Origin: Planctomycetota bacterium
GTDB lineage: Bacteria > Planctomycetota > Planctomycetia > Pirellulales > Thermoguttaceae
DNA length: 22,492 bases
Assembly: GCA_023621895.1 (NCBI GenBank)
Contig: JAMOAF010000509.1
Coordinates: forward strand, 1-22,492
Direction of reading: 5' to 3'
Position numbers and translations under genes: made by a program. The notes beneath the pieces are model-generated. The model ran no database searches. It was not told the DNA's origin and saw only the letters and a list, made by a program, of their open reading frames with translations. Below are positions 1 to 7,625 of this stretch, piece after piece (position 1 is the first letter of the stretch; the number at the start of each line of letters is the position of its first letter).

Positions 1-1
1 C

Positions 2-271
2 AACGAGCGCCTCCGCGGCCGGCACCTGCTGCGGCAGAATGATGAAGAAACGGTTTCGCAATACCTGCTCGACCAGGTCAGGATGGGAGCCAGCGTGCCG
101 CAACTGAAGAACACGAGCATGCGCGACCGGTTTGGCCTGGTGATCGAGGTGACCGCCGGCTATCGCTCGACTTATGGCACCGTCCTCCAGACCGACGTGG
201 TCTGCGAGCTCTGCCGAGCCCTGTTTCTTGCCTATCCACCGCCGCAGACCTGGCCAGAGCGACCCCGATGA
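2..271 (+). CDS. 3' end of an unrecognised protein (5' truncated by window)
   Basis: The frame is open from the window edge to a TGA at 269-271, giving the last 89 residues of a protein that starts upstream. I do not recognise a family. The visible tail is soluble, with a charged first half, two nearby cysteines (VVCELCRAL) and a proline-rich end. Its stop overlaps the start of the following serine hydrolase as ATGA, which is typical of translational coupling, so the two genes are probably one operon. An internal ATG at 83 exists, but the open frame in front of it argues that it is not the start. Confidence 0.6.
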   Translation, partial: NERLRGRHLLRQNDEETVSQYLLDQVRMGASVPQLKNTSMRDRFGLVIEVTAGYRSTYGTVLQTDVVCELCRALFLAYPPPQTWPERPR

Positions 272-1479
272 AAACACTCCTGAAAATCGCCGCGGGCATT
301 CTTGTTGCCGCGCCTCTTCTCGTTCATGCGGGCGAAAAACACCACCAGGCCCCGGCGGCGATTGCAGTGAGATTGCTCGCCGCCGAGGCGACCGCGCCCG
401 CGGCGGCTTCGCAAGCAGCGCGGGACGCGGCCGCCGAGGAGCCAGAACCGATCCGCCGGGCGGTCGAGCGGGAGATCGACGCCGGGCTGTTTCCCGGCGC
501 GGTCGTGCTCCTCGGCAGCGCAGATCGCGTGCTCTACCACGAGGCCTTCGGCCATGCGCGGATCGTTCCCGACAAGCTGGAAATGCCCAAGGACGCCATC
601 TTCGACTTAGCGAGCGTGACGAAGGTGGTAGCGACGGGCACGGCAGTCGGCGTCTGCGTCGATCGGGGACTGCTGCGCTTCGAAACACCGATCCGCGAGG
701 CCCTGCCGGGGCTGACCGGCGAGGGCATCGACCCGATCACCATCGCCCTGCTGGCGACCCATACCTCGGGGTTCGACAACGCGAAGTATCACCAGCGGGC
801 GCAGGGCGACGCGATGCTTGAACTGATGCTTGGCGTCTCGCCCCAGTGGCAGCCGGGCTCGCGCTTCTACTATTCCTGCCTCAACATGATCCTGCTGGGA
901 AGGATGGTGGAAAAGGCAAGCGGTCAGCGATTGGACAAGTTCTGCCAGGAGAGGGTCTTTGCCCCGCTGGGCATGAGCGACACGTCGTTCGGACCGATTC
1001 CCCCCTCGCCGCGAGTCGTGCCGAGCGGGGCCCGCCAGATCGGCCAGATCGAGGACGAGCAGGCCCGCCTTGCAGCCAGACCGGTGGGCAACGCCGGCCT
1101 TTTCAGCACCGCGGGCGACCTGGGCCGGTTCTGCCGGATGATGCTGGGTGAAGGCCAATCGGGCGGCGTGCGGATTCTCTCGAAAGAAACGCACAACCGG
1201 ATGACGGCGAACCAACTCGCTCCGCCGCTGCCCTGCCGCGGCCTGTTTTGGGAGATGGATCGACGCGCCTTGCACCGGCCGGCAAAACTTTCAGACAGGG
1301 CCTACGGCCACAGCGGGCACACGGGTCAGTCCATCTGGATCGATCCCGAAAAACAGGTCTACGTCATCGTGCTGACCAATCGAAATCATCCCCAGATGGT
1401 CGGCGGCAAGCGAAAAGACCAGCAATACGAGGCGCGGGCCAGGATCGGCGACGCCGCGCTGGATTTCTTTGGATATTGA
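268..1479 (+). CDS. secreted serine hydrolase, beta-lactamase/class C-like (PF00144 type)
   Basis: 403 residues. An N-terminal hydrophobic stretch (about residues 3-21, ending near VHAG) looks like a signal peptide, followed by an alanine-rich linker. The nucleophile motif SVTK is at residues 116-119 (family SxxK). The second motif region reads YSC at 202-204, in the context FYYSCLNMILLG, where many family members have YSN or YAN. The third motif region is HSGHTG at 348-353, followed by SIWIDP. The family holds periplasmic serine esterases, D,D-peptidases and beta-lactamases with one fold. Substrate cannot be told from sequence, and nothing indicates antibiotic resistance. The ATG at 268 overlaps the previous stop, which fixes the start and suggests coupling. 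The third motif resembles that of the beta-lactamase-related proteins common in planctomycetes and Bacteroidetes. Confidence 0.88.
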   Translation: MKTLLKIAAGILVAAPLLVHAGEKHHQAPAAIAVRLLAAEATAPAAASQAARDAAAEEPEPIRRAVEREIDAGLFPGAVVLLGSADRVLYHEAFGHARIVPDKLEMPKDAIFDLASVTKVVATGTAVGVCVDRGLLRFETPIREALPGLTGEGIDPITIALLATHTSGFDNAKYHQRAQGDAMLELMLGVSPQWQPGSRFYYSCLNMILLGRMVEKASGQRLDKFCQERVFAPLGMSDTSFGPIPPSPRVVPSGARQIGQIEDEQARLAARPVGNAGLFSTAGDLGRFCRMMLGEGQSGGVRILSKETHNRMTANQLAPPLPCRGLFWEMDRRALHRPAKLSDRAYGHSGHTGQSIWIDPEKQVYVIVLTNRNHPQMVGGKRKDQQYEARARIGDAALDFFGY

Positions 1480-1556
1480 ACCGTTCGACGGCGGTGCCTG
1501 TGATCGCCCCGCGGGCCACCCCCGCGCGGCCGGCAGTCCGGGGCCCAACGGGTATT

Positions 1557-2040
1557 GCCGCCCGGCGGGCATTCCACTGAAATCCCGCCGGCCCCTCCGG
1601 CGGATCGTTCGGCTTCCCACAACCCCCCGCCGGCTCGCGTCCTCTCCCAAAATCCCGCCGGCCCCTCCGGCGGATCGTTCCACTGAAATCCCGCCGGCTT
1701 GCCCGGCGGATCCTTCGGCTTCCCACTACCCCCGCCGGCTTGCCCTCCCCCAAAATCCCGCCGGCCCATCCGGCAGATCATTCGGCTTCCCACTACTCCC
1801 ACCGGCTTGCCCTCTCCCAAAATCCCGCCGGCCCCTCCGGCGGATCATTCGGCTTCCCACTACCCCCGCCGGCTTGCGCACTCCCCCAAAATCCCGCCGG
1901 CCCCTCCGGCGGATCGTTCGGCTTCCCACTACCCCCCGCCGGCTTGCGCACTCTTCCCAAATCCCGCCGGCTTGCCCGGCGGATCGTTCCACTGAAATCC
2001 CGCCGGCCCCTCCGGCGGATCGTTCGGCTTCCCACTACAG
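1557..2040. repeat. array of eight GC-rich hairpin repeats between convergent genes
   Basis: The core ATCCCGCCGG, followed by CCGGCGGATC after a short loop, recurs with starts at 1582, 1652, 1688, 1755, 1822, 1891, 1961 and 1997, preceded by a partial copy from about 1557. Each core folds as CCGCCGG / CCGGCGG with a loop of about 5 bases (CCCCT or CTTGC). Spacing alternates between a long class of 67-70 bp (linker containing TTCGGCTTCCCACTAC and a GCCGGCTTGC half) and a short class of 36 bp (linker TTCCACTGAA). The array fills most of the 660-bp gap between the convergent serine hydrolase and glycosyltransferase genes, so it could act as a two-way transcription end. No T-tracts are present. 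Apparent ORFs across it are repetitive proline-rich artefacts. Confidence 0.9.
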
Positions 2041-2090
2041 CAGCGGCTCGGCCTCTCCCAAAGCCCACGCGGTTGGGAGGGCGGCGCAGA

Positions 2091-2116
2091 GGTTCCCAAG
2101 CCGGAGCTTGGGAACC
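2091..2116. repeat. dispersed palindrome, copy 1
   Basis: Arms GGTTCCCAAGC (2091-2101) and GCTTGGGAACC (2106-2116) form an 11-bp perfect stem around the four-base loop CGGA. It lies 25 bp beyond the glycosyltransferase stop, just after the hairpin array. The same stem recurs at 10112, 11083, 11146, 20602 and 20672. Confidence 0.9.
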
Positions 2117-2141
2117 AGAGAAAGTTCGGGCCAATCAATGG

Positions 2142-3440
2142 CTAGCGCTTCTCGCGCCCGCTCCACGCCGCCATCGCGCCGGCGGCCAACACGATCAATC
2201 CGATCATCGCCGGTTCTCGATAGCGGATTGAACCGACGAACACGATGTGCATCAAGGTCAGGTAGAGAGCCGGGAGCCAGCAGAGCGCGTAGGGCCAGCC
2301 GCGCCGCGCGGTCCAGGCGGCGCCGGCCAGGCCGAGCAGGAGGAGCGGCAGATAGGTGGCCGCCACGGCAAGCCTGACGCTCGTGGTGGAAAAGGCCGGT
2401 TCATTGGGCCAGACATTCCAAATCCGGACAAACTTGACGAGGGCCAACCGCAGCGCCTTGGAGGGGTTTTCGCTGGCCCAGGCAACGGCCGCGTCGCGCA
2501 TCCGGCGGTCCAGTCGATACTCGAACGGGTCTTCGAGGTTGGCTTCGCCCGACGCCTCGGCGCGCCGCTCGATTTCGATGAAATGCGGGACATAGGCCAT
2601 GTCGCTGGCGCCGGTCGCATGGGGGTTCAATCCATCGTAGAGGCTTGCGCCCATCTGTAGCGTGGTGGGCACGAAATGGCCGGCGACGCGGGCGTTGCGA
2701 AGCCACCAGGGGAGCATTCCGGCGATCAGGCCGGTCATCAGACCGGCGGCGATCAGGGCATGGCGCGTTCTGGGACGTCCGAACGCCAGCCCGATCGCGG
2801 CGGCGAATGGCACGAACAGCAGCCAACTCGGCCGGACCAGCGTGGCGGCGGCGGCAGCCAGTCCCGCGGCCAGCGCCAAGAGCAGCCGCCGCCGCTCGCC
2901 GCCCGCCTGCCAGGCAGCCGACCAGAGGAGCAATTGCAGCGGCAGCAGCGCGCAGAACACCGGCTCGGTGAGGACGAGGACGCCAAGCGCGATCAGTCCC
3001 GGGTAGAATGCGGCGGCCAGCCCGGCCAGCCACGCCGCCCTGCGGCCGAAAAGGCGCCATGCCAAGAACCAGGCTCCGGCGACGGCAATCGTGCTGAAGA
3101 CCGCGGACAGGCAGCGGGCCGCAATCACCGGTGGATCGCCGCCGAAAATCAGAAACAGCGGGGCGAGCAAGGCGGGATAGCCGGGCGTGCGAAAAATTCG
3201 CGGACCATTTCTGCCATACTCGAAGGGCTCGCCGGCGGCGATCGCACGGGCCAGCGTCCAATAGCTTTCGCTGTCGCCGAAGACGAACCGATCGCCGGCG
3301 ACCTGTGCTTGCCAGAAAATGGCCGCCGCGATTCGAATGCCCAGCGCAACGGCCAACAGGAGCGCGAGCCGTCGCAGATCGCCCGGTTCGGCCGCGGGAT
3401 TATCGGCCGAGACAGATGATTGTGGCAGAGAATCCGGCAC
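2142..3440 (-). CDS. integral membrane glycosyltransferase, GT-C / PMT-ArnT-like (family 39 type)
   Basis: 432 residues with about nine to eleven hydrophobic segments. After the first membrane helix (about 25-43) the first external loop carries GDSESYW, with D56, the position of the catalytic acidic residue in GT-C enzymes. RTPGYP follows at 84-89, a signature of the ArnT/dolichyl-phosphate-mannose mannosyltransferase-like family (PF13231). The family transfers a sugar from a polyprenyl-phosphate donor on the outer face of the inner membrane. Donor and acceptor here are unknown. The C-terminal soluble domain of some homologues is absent. The start is a GTG at 3438-3440, with GAGG about 10 bases upstream. 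The gene is divergent from the zinc-ribbon gene and convergent with the serine hydrolase across the repeat array. Confidence 0.85.
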   Translation of the reverse strand: MPDSLPQSSVSADNPAAEPGDLRRLALLLAVALGIRIAAAIFWQAQVAGDRFVFGDSESYWTLARAIAAGEPFEYGRNGPRIFRTPGYPALLAPLFLIFGGDPPVIAARCLSAVFSTIAVAGAWFLAWRLFGRRAAWLAGLAAAFYPGLIALGVLVLTEPVFCALLPLQLLLWSAAWQAGGERRRLLLALAAGLAAAAATLVRPSWLLFVPFAAAIGLAFGRPRTRHALIAAGLMTGLIAGMLPWWLRNARVAGHFVPTTLQMGASLYDGLNPHATGASDMAYVPHFIEIERRAEASGEANLEDPFEYRLDRRMRDAAVAWASENPSKALRLALVKFVRIWNVWPNEPAFSTTSVRLAVAATYLPLLLLGLAGAAWTARRGWPYALCWLPALYLTLMHIVFVGSIRYREPAMIGLIVLAAGAMAAWSGREKR

Positions 3441-3504
3441 GGGGTGCGGTCCTCGATGCGGCGCCGAGTGGCGTTCGCCTGCCGCGCGCCACTCCAGTAG
3501 TCCC

Positions 3505-3533
3505 TTGGTATCTTGATGACCCCTGAGTATACT
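3505..3533 (+). promoter_or_regulatory. sigma-70-like promoter ahead of the zinc-ribbon gene
   Basis: TTGGTA (3505-3510), 17 bases, TATACT (3528-3533). The transcript would begin near 3540, leaving an unusually long leader of about 190 bases before the chosen ATG at 3729. I see no recognisable riboswitch in the leader. This promoter is the main content of the 3441-3728 gap between the divergent genes. Confidence 0.5.
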
Positions 3534-3728
3534 ATATGCGCGAGAGGGGTGCCGGAAGTCGAGCTATCCCCCCCCTTGCAAGTGGGTCGCGGCCGCAGTC
3601 CGGCCGGCGGCGTGCGGGCCGTGCCGGATCTCGCCCAGGCTCTTCAGTTGATGCACCGATCGGTGCGCAGGGAAAGTCGGCTGCCCCGAGCGATCGAGAG
3701 ATTTTGCCCGTTTGCCGAGGCATCGAGG

Positions 3729-4094
3729 ATGACCGAAAAGCATTATGGTTACGGCCCATGGGAATACCGTCACTTGTGCAGGTCCTGCGGGCATGCGGTG
3801 AAGTCCCCCAAGAACGAGCTGCCCTGTAGCCTCTGCGGTGGGGATTTTGGCGTCAAGACATCGATGCGGAAGGTCTATCTCGAGCCGGAGCCGCCGCCCG
3901 AGATCGTGGAAGTCGAGTACGAACTGGCGCCCACCCTCTGGGATCGGATCAAGGCATTCTTGGGCATGGAGGTCAAGCAGCGGACGGCGGTTCGGCGCGA
4001 GAACAAGCGGGGCACGCGCCGCTGGCGCTGGCAGACCCACGCCGAGGTGGAGGATGAGTCGGGCGTGATGCGCCACGACGAGTTCCTCAGCTAG
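3729..4094 (+). CDS. small zinc-ribbon protein of unknown function
   Basis: 121 residues from the ATG at 3729. CxxC pairs at residues 17-20 (CRSC) and 33-36 (CSLC), separated by 12 residues, form a probable zinc ribbon. Then come an acidic proline-rich stretch (EPEPPPEIVEVEYE), a helix-like segment (LWDRIKAFLGMEV) and a basic stretch rich in arginine (about 84-100). No family is recognised. The frame extends upstream to 3513, but that extension overlaps the promoter and has no conserved look, so I prefer ATG 3729, which has GAGG-like sequence in front. The TAG at 4092-4094 overlaps the dnaE2 stop on the other strand, so the two genes converge with no spacer. Confidence 0.7.
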   Translation: MTEKHYGYGPWEYRHLCRSCGHAVKSPKNELPCSLCGGDFGVKTSMRKVYLEPEPPPEIVEVEYELAPTLWDRIKAFLGMEVKQRTAVRRENKRGTRRWRWQTHAEVEDESGVMRHDEFLS

Positions 4095-7000
4095 CAGAAA
4101 TTCCGACTCCTGGCCGCCAGTTCGGCCAGCCTGCTGGAGAGGTCTTCCATCCAGGCTGCGAGCACGTGGATCACGCGTCCTTCGCGCTGGAGGCGGCCGC
4201 GGACAAGCAGGATGTTGGCTCTCAGGGCCGTGGAGCGAAAGCGCTTCCAGACATCGGGCCGGACGATCAGGTTGGCCGTGCCCGTCTCGTCTTCCAAGGT
4301 GACGAAGGTGATTCCCTTGGCCGTGCCCGGCCGCTGGCGAACCAGCACCACGCCCGCCACCGCCACCGGCCGGCCATTGGGCAGCACGCGGAGGTCTTCC
4401 GCCCTGGCGACGCGAATCTCCTCCAGGGCCGGCCGCAGGAAGGCCAGCGGATGTTTGCCCAGCGTCAGCCCCAGGTTGCGATAGTCTGCCAACATGGCTT
4501 CCACTTCGGACATTTCCGTTAGCGGATTGTTCTGCTCGGCCGAGGGAGGCAAGCTGCCGAACAGCGGCAACTCCTTGCGGTCCTGGCCCAGGGCGTGCCA
4601 GAGGGCGCTGCGGCGGTTGAGTCCGAGGGAGGCAAACGCCCCCGCCTTGGCCAGCCGCGCGGCCAGCGCGCGGCCCGAGCCGGTCCGGCGCGTGAACTCT
4701 TCCATCGAGCGAAACCACTGGTTTCCGCGCGCGTTTTCGATCGCCTCCGCATCCGCCCGCGACATCCCCCGCAACAACCGCATCCCCAATCTCAAAGCCA
4801 AGCCCGCCCTCCGCTCTCCGTTTTCCGCTTTCGGCTCTCCGCTCTCCGCTTTCTCCAGCGTGCAGTCCCACGCGCTCTGGTTCACGTCCACGGGCCGGAC
4901 TTCGACCCCATGGGCCGCCGCGTCGCGGATCAACTGGGCGGGGGCGTAGAAGCCCATCGGCTGGCTGTTGAGCAGGGCCGCCGTGAAGGCCGCCTGGTAG
5001 TGGCACTTGAGCCACGCCGAGACATAGACCAGCAGGGCGAAACTGGCCGCGTGCGATTCGGGGAAGCCGTAGTCGCCGAATCCGCGAATCTGCCGGAAGA
5101 TCGCCTCGGCGTACTCCTGCGACAGCCCGTTGGCTCGCATCCCGGCGATCAGCTTCCGCCGGAACTCGTCGATCAGGCCCGGCCGCCGCCAGGCGCCCAT
5201 GGCGCGGCGCAACTGGTCGGCTTCGCCCGGGGTGAAACCGGCGGCGACGACGGCCAACCGCATCGCCTGTTCCTGGAACAGGGGCACGCCGAGCGTCTTT
5301 TCCAGCACGGCGCGGACCGCCTCGTTGGGAAAGGTCACCGGCTCCTGGCCGTTGCGCCGCCGCAGGTAGGGGTGCACCATGCGGCCCTGGATCGGGCCGG
5401 GGCGGACGATCGCCACCTCGATCACCAGGTCGTAAAAACACCGCGGCTTGAGCCGCGGGAGCATGCTCATCTGGGCGCGGCTCTCGATCTGGAACACGCC
5501 CATCGTGTCGGCCCGCCGGATCATCGCGTAAACTTGCGGATCCTCCGGCGGGACCGTCGCCAGCGCGAGCCGGCGCCCCAGATGCTTTTCAATCAGCACA
5601 AAACACTTGCGGATCGCCGTGAGCATTCCCAGGGCGAGGCAATCGACCTTGAGAATCCCCAGCTCGTCCAGGTCGTCCTTGTTCCATTGGATCACGGTCC
5701 GCCCGGGCATCGCGGCGTTTTCGATCGGCGCGAGCTCGCACAGCGGGCCTTCGGTCATGACCATGCCGCCGGTGTGCTGCGAAAGGTGGCGGGGAAAGCC
5801 CACCAGTTGGCCGGTCAATTCCACGAGCTGCCGCCCGGCGGTCGATTCGGGGTCGATGCCCGCCTCGCGGCAGCGCTGGGCCATTTCCGGCTCTTCGCGA
5901 AAATGCTCGATCCGCCTGGCCAGGCTGTCGATCCGATCGAGCGAAAGCCCCAGGGCCTTGCCGACGTCGCGGACCGCCGAGCGCGGCCGGTAGGTGATCA
6001 CCTCGGCGGTCATGCCGGCCCGCTCGCGGCCGTATTTTTCGTAAAGATATTGGAGCACTTCCTCGCGCCGCTCGTGCTCGAAGTCGACGTCGATGTCGGG
6101 CGCCTCGTTCCGCTCGCGGCTGACGAACCGCTCGAAGAGCAGGTCGGCCCGGTCGGGATCGACGGCCGTCACGCCCAGGCAATAGCAGACGGCCGAGTTG
6201 GCCGCCGAACCGCGGCCCTGGCAGAGGATGCCCCGGCTTCGCGCAAACCGGACGAGGTCCCAGACGGTGAGAAAATAGGCCTCGTAGCGCAGCTCGCCGA
6301 TCAGCGCGAGCTCATGTTCGAGCAGCCCGCGGACCTTGGCGGGGATTCCGCGCGGATAGCGTTCTCGCGCCCCCTGCCAGGCGAGCCGGCGGAGGTAGTC
6401 GGCCGGAGTAAGCCCCCGCGGCGCCAGCTCCTCGGGATATTCGTAACGCAGCTCATCGAGCGAGAAACCGATCCGGCCGGCGATCTCCAGCGTGCGGTGG
6501 ACCGCGTCCGCCGCGCCGGCAAACAGGGCGGCGATTTCGCCGGGCGGCTTGAGATAGCGCTCGGCGTTGGCGAACAGGTGCTCGGCCGCCCCGGCAACGG
6601 TCGTGTGATGCCGAACCGCGGTCAATACGTCCTGGAGCGCCTGCCGCTCGGCCGCGTGGTAGCGAACCGCGCCGGTGGCCACCAGCGGAACCCGCGCCTG
6701 CCGCGCCAACGCGCAAAGTTCGGCAAGCCGCCGAGCGTCGTCCGGCCCGTAGTGCAACGAGGCCGCCAGGTAACAGCGGTCGCCAAACAGCTCGCGATAG
6801 GCGCACAACGCGCGGTGAAATCGCGTTCCACCGCCAGGCTCGGGCAAGACACAGCCCAGCAGTCCCTCGGCATGCCGGGCGAGGTCGTCGAACGCCAGCC
6901 GGCACTCGCCCTTGGTAGCCCGGCGGCAGCCCTCGGTGATGATCCGCGCCAGCCGGCCGTACGCGGCCCGATCGGTTGGCAGGAGGACAACCGGTGGAAC

Positions 7001-7213
7001 GTCCTCGGGTGAGATTTCCGCCCCCACGAGGAGCTTGATGCCGGCCTGCTTGGCCGCCGCATGGGCCCGCACGACGCCGGCCAGGGTATTGCGATCGGCG
7101 AGCGCCAGGGCCTCGTACTCCAGCTCGGCCGCCCGGTGGACCAATTCGTCGGGATGCGACGCCGCCTCGAGAAACGAAAAATTCGACTTGGCATAAATTT
7201 CGGCGAACCGCAT
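4091..7213 (-). CDS. dnaE2: error-prone DNA polymerase III alpha-like subunit DnaE2 (ImuC)
   Basis: 1040 residues from the ATG at 7211-7213, preceded by AAAGGGG. An N-terminal PHP-like domain opens with SNFSFLEAASHP, the DnaE2 form, and the usual metal-binding histidine motif is degenerate (YAKS). The polymerase core has PDIDVDF with D375 and D377, and KVDCLALGML with D524, matching the three catalytic aspartates of C-family polymerases. MGVFQIES and VRPGPIQG follow, then GFPESHAASFA, helix-hairpin-helix material, and a C-terminal OB-fold (about 945-1010). The DnaE2 family copies past lesions together with ImuB and ImuA. An open frame extends to 7534, but those 107 residues are transposase sequence. 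A low-complexity stretch (ESGEPKAENGERR, about 790-803) is inserted ahead of the helix-hairpin-helix part. Third gene of the imuA-imuB-dnaE2 cassette. Confidence 0.95.
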   Translation of the reverse strand: MRFAEIYAKSNFSFLEAASHPDELVHRAAELEYEALALADRNTLAGVVRAHAAAKQAGIKLLVGAEISPEDVPPVVLLPTDRAAYGRLARIITEGCRRATKGECRLAFDDLARHAEGLLGCVLPEPGGGTRFHRALCAYRELFGDRCYLAASLHYGPDDARRLAELCALARQARVPLVATGAVRYHAAERQALQDVLTAVRHHTTVAGAAEHLFANAERYLKPPGEIAALFAGAADAVHRTLEIAGRIGFSLDELRYEYPEELAPRGLTPADYLRRLAWQGARERYPRGIPAKVRGLLEHELALIGELRYEAYFLTVWDLVRFARSRGILCQGRGSAANSAVCYCLGVTAVDPDRADLLFERFVSRERNEAPDIDVDFEHERREEVLQYLYEKYGRERAGMTAEVITYRPRSAVRDVGKALGLSLDRIDSLARRIEHFREEPEMAQRCREAGIDPESTAGRQLVELTGQLVGFPRHLSQHTGGMVMTEGPLCELAPIENAAMPGRTVIQWNKDDLDELGILKVDCLALGMLTAIRKCFVLIEKHLGRRLALATVPPEDPQVYAMIRRADTMGVFQIESRAQMSMLPRLKPRCFYDLVIEVAIVRPGPIQGRMVHPYLRRRNGQEPVTFPNEAVRAVLEKTLGVPLFQEQAMRLAVVAAGFTPGEADQLRRAMGAWRRPGLIDEFRRKLIAGMRANGLSQEYAEAIFRQIRGFGDYGFPESHAASFALLVYVSAWLKCHYQAAFTAALLNSQPMGFYAPAQLIRDAAAHGVEVRPVDVNQSAWDCTLEKAESGEPKAENGERRAGLALRLGMRLLRGMSRADAEAIENARGNQWFRSMEEFTRRTGSGRALAARLAKAGAFASLGLNRRSALWHALGQDRKELPLFGSLPPSAEQNNPLTEMSEVEAMLADYRNLGLTLGKHPLAFLRPALEEIRVARAEDLRVLPNGRPVAVAGVVLVRQRPGTAKGITFVTLEDETGTANLIVRPDVWKRFRSTALRANILLVRGRLQREGRVIHVLAAWMEDLSSRLAELAARSRNFC
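4805..4855. repeat. 7-bp microsatellite inside dnaE2
   Basis: Degenerate tandem units of CCGCTTT / CCGCTCT on the plus strand. Read on the minus strand they encode ESGEPKAENGERRAG. The length keeps the dnaE2 frame open. The same unit occurs in imuB at 8669-8731. Confidence 0.8.
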
Positions 7214-7215
7214 GG

Positions 7216-7534
7216 AAAGCCCCTTTTTTTGGCCTTGATTGGCAATGTAATCGGTGATCGCCCTGACATGCGCCGGGCTGATCGAGAACGCGCCATAACC
7301 TTGCTGCCACTGAAAATCATCCTGCTGCGGCTTTTCGGCCTTGATCCATTTCGATGAATCACGTTTCACGTCGCGAACCAAATCGGCAAGGCCAATCTTT
7401 CTTCCCAATCGACAAAGCACATGAACGTGGTCCTCCGCGCCCCCCACCATCACGGCGGGTGAGTCGAGATTCCGGAAAATTCCCGCCAAACAGCGGTGGG
7501 TGTGGGCGCGAAAGTCCGTGTCTTTCAACCGCAT
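7216..7534 (-). pseudogene. truncated IS200-like (Y1/REP-associated type) transposase remnant
   Basis: About 105 residues in the same frame as dnaE2. They read as the core of an IS200-like transposase (Transposase_17, PF01797): CLAGIFRNLDSP, then the HUH motif in DHVHVL (H36, H38), SSKWIK, WQQGYGAFSIS and YIANQ with the candidate nucleophile Y96. The usual N-terminus (about 30 residues, the HLVFSTK region) and the C-terminal 25-30 residues are missing, so it should be inactive. The fragment runs straight into the dnaE2 start region with no stop codon, and its 5' break abuts a two-hairpin element. If translated from 7534 it would give a transposase-DnaE2 fusion. I take it as debris of an insertion between imuB and dnaE2. 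Confidence 0.82.
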
Positions 7535-7535
7535 A

Positions 7536-7593
7536 CCCAGGGTGCGCCGCTACGCGGCGACCCTGGGCTGTGTTGTGCCACCGCTTCGCGGTG
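7536..7593. repeat. two-hairpin palindromic element beside the transposase remnant
   Basis: Hairpin 1 has CCCAGGGT plus CGCCGC (7536-7550, one bulged G) pairing with GCGGCG plus ACCCTGGG (7554-7567), a 14-bp stem with loop TAC. Hairpin 2 has CACCGC (7579-7584) and GCGGTG (7588-7593) with loop TTC. It lies between the imuB stop and the truncated 5' end of the transposase piece. The arrangement resembles REP elements that accompany Y1 (RAYT) transposases. That link is inference. Confidence 0.75.
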
Positions 7594-7625
7594 AAGAGCG
7601 TCGATTGCCGATTTCTGTGTCTTGT

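Noticed and set aside
268..1479. Antibiotic-resistance beta-lactamase
   Set aside because: Only the shared fold and motifs are visible. The sequence resembles general serine hydrolases, and the YSN motif is altered.
1557..2040. CRISPR array
   Set aside because: The segments between repeated cores are themselves repeated, not unique spacers. Spacing falls in two classes and there are no cas genes.
1469..2377. 302-codon proline-rich repetitive protein
   Set aside because: It is the translation of the hairpin array and extends into the antisense of the glycosyltransferase.
3534..3728. Riboswitch in the long leader of the zinc-ribbon gene
   Set aside because: No known riboswitch core or clear expression platform could be recognised by eye.
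3564..5441. 625-codon minus-strand open frame overlapping the dnaE2 3' half
   Set aside because: Out-of-frame shadow of dnaE2 with low-complexity glycine/arginine content, and it also crosses the zinc-ribbon gene.
4595..7012. 805-codon plus-strand open frame opposite dnaE2
   Set aside because: It is a GC-rich antisense shadow. The minus strand encodes a complete, motif-bearing DnaE2.
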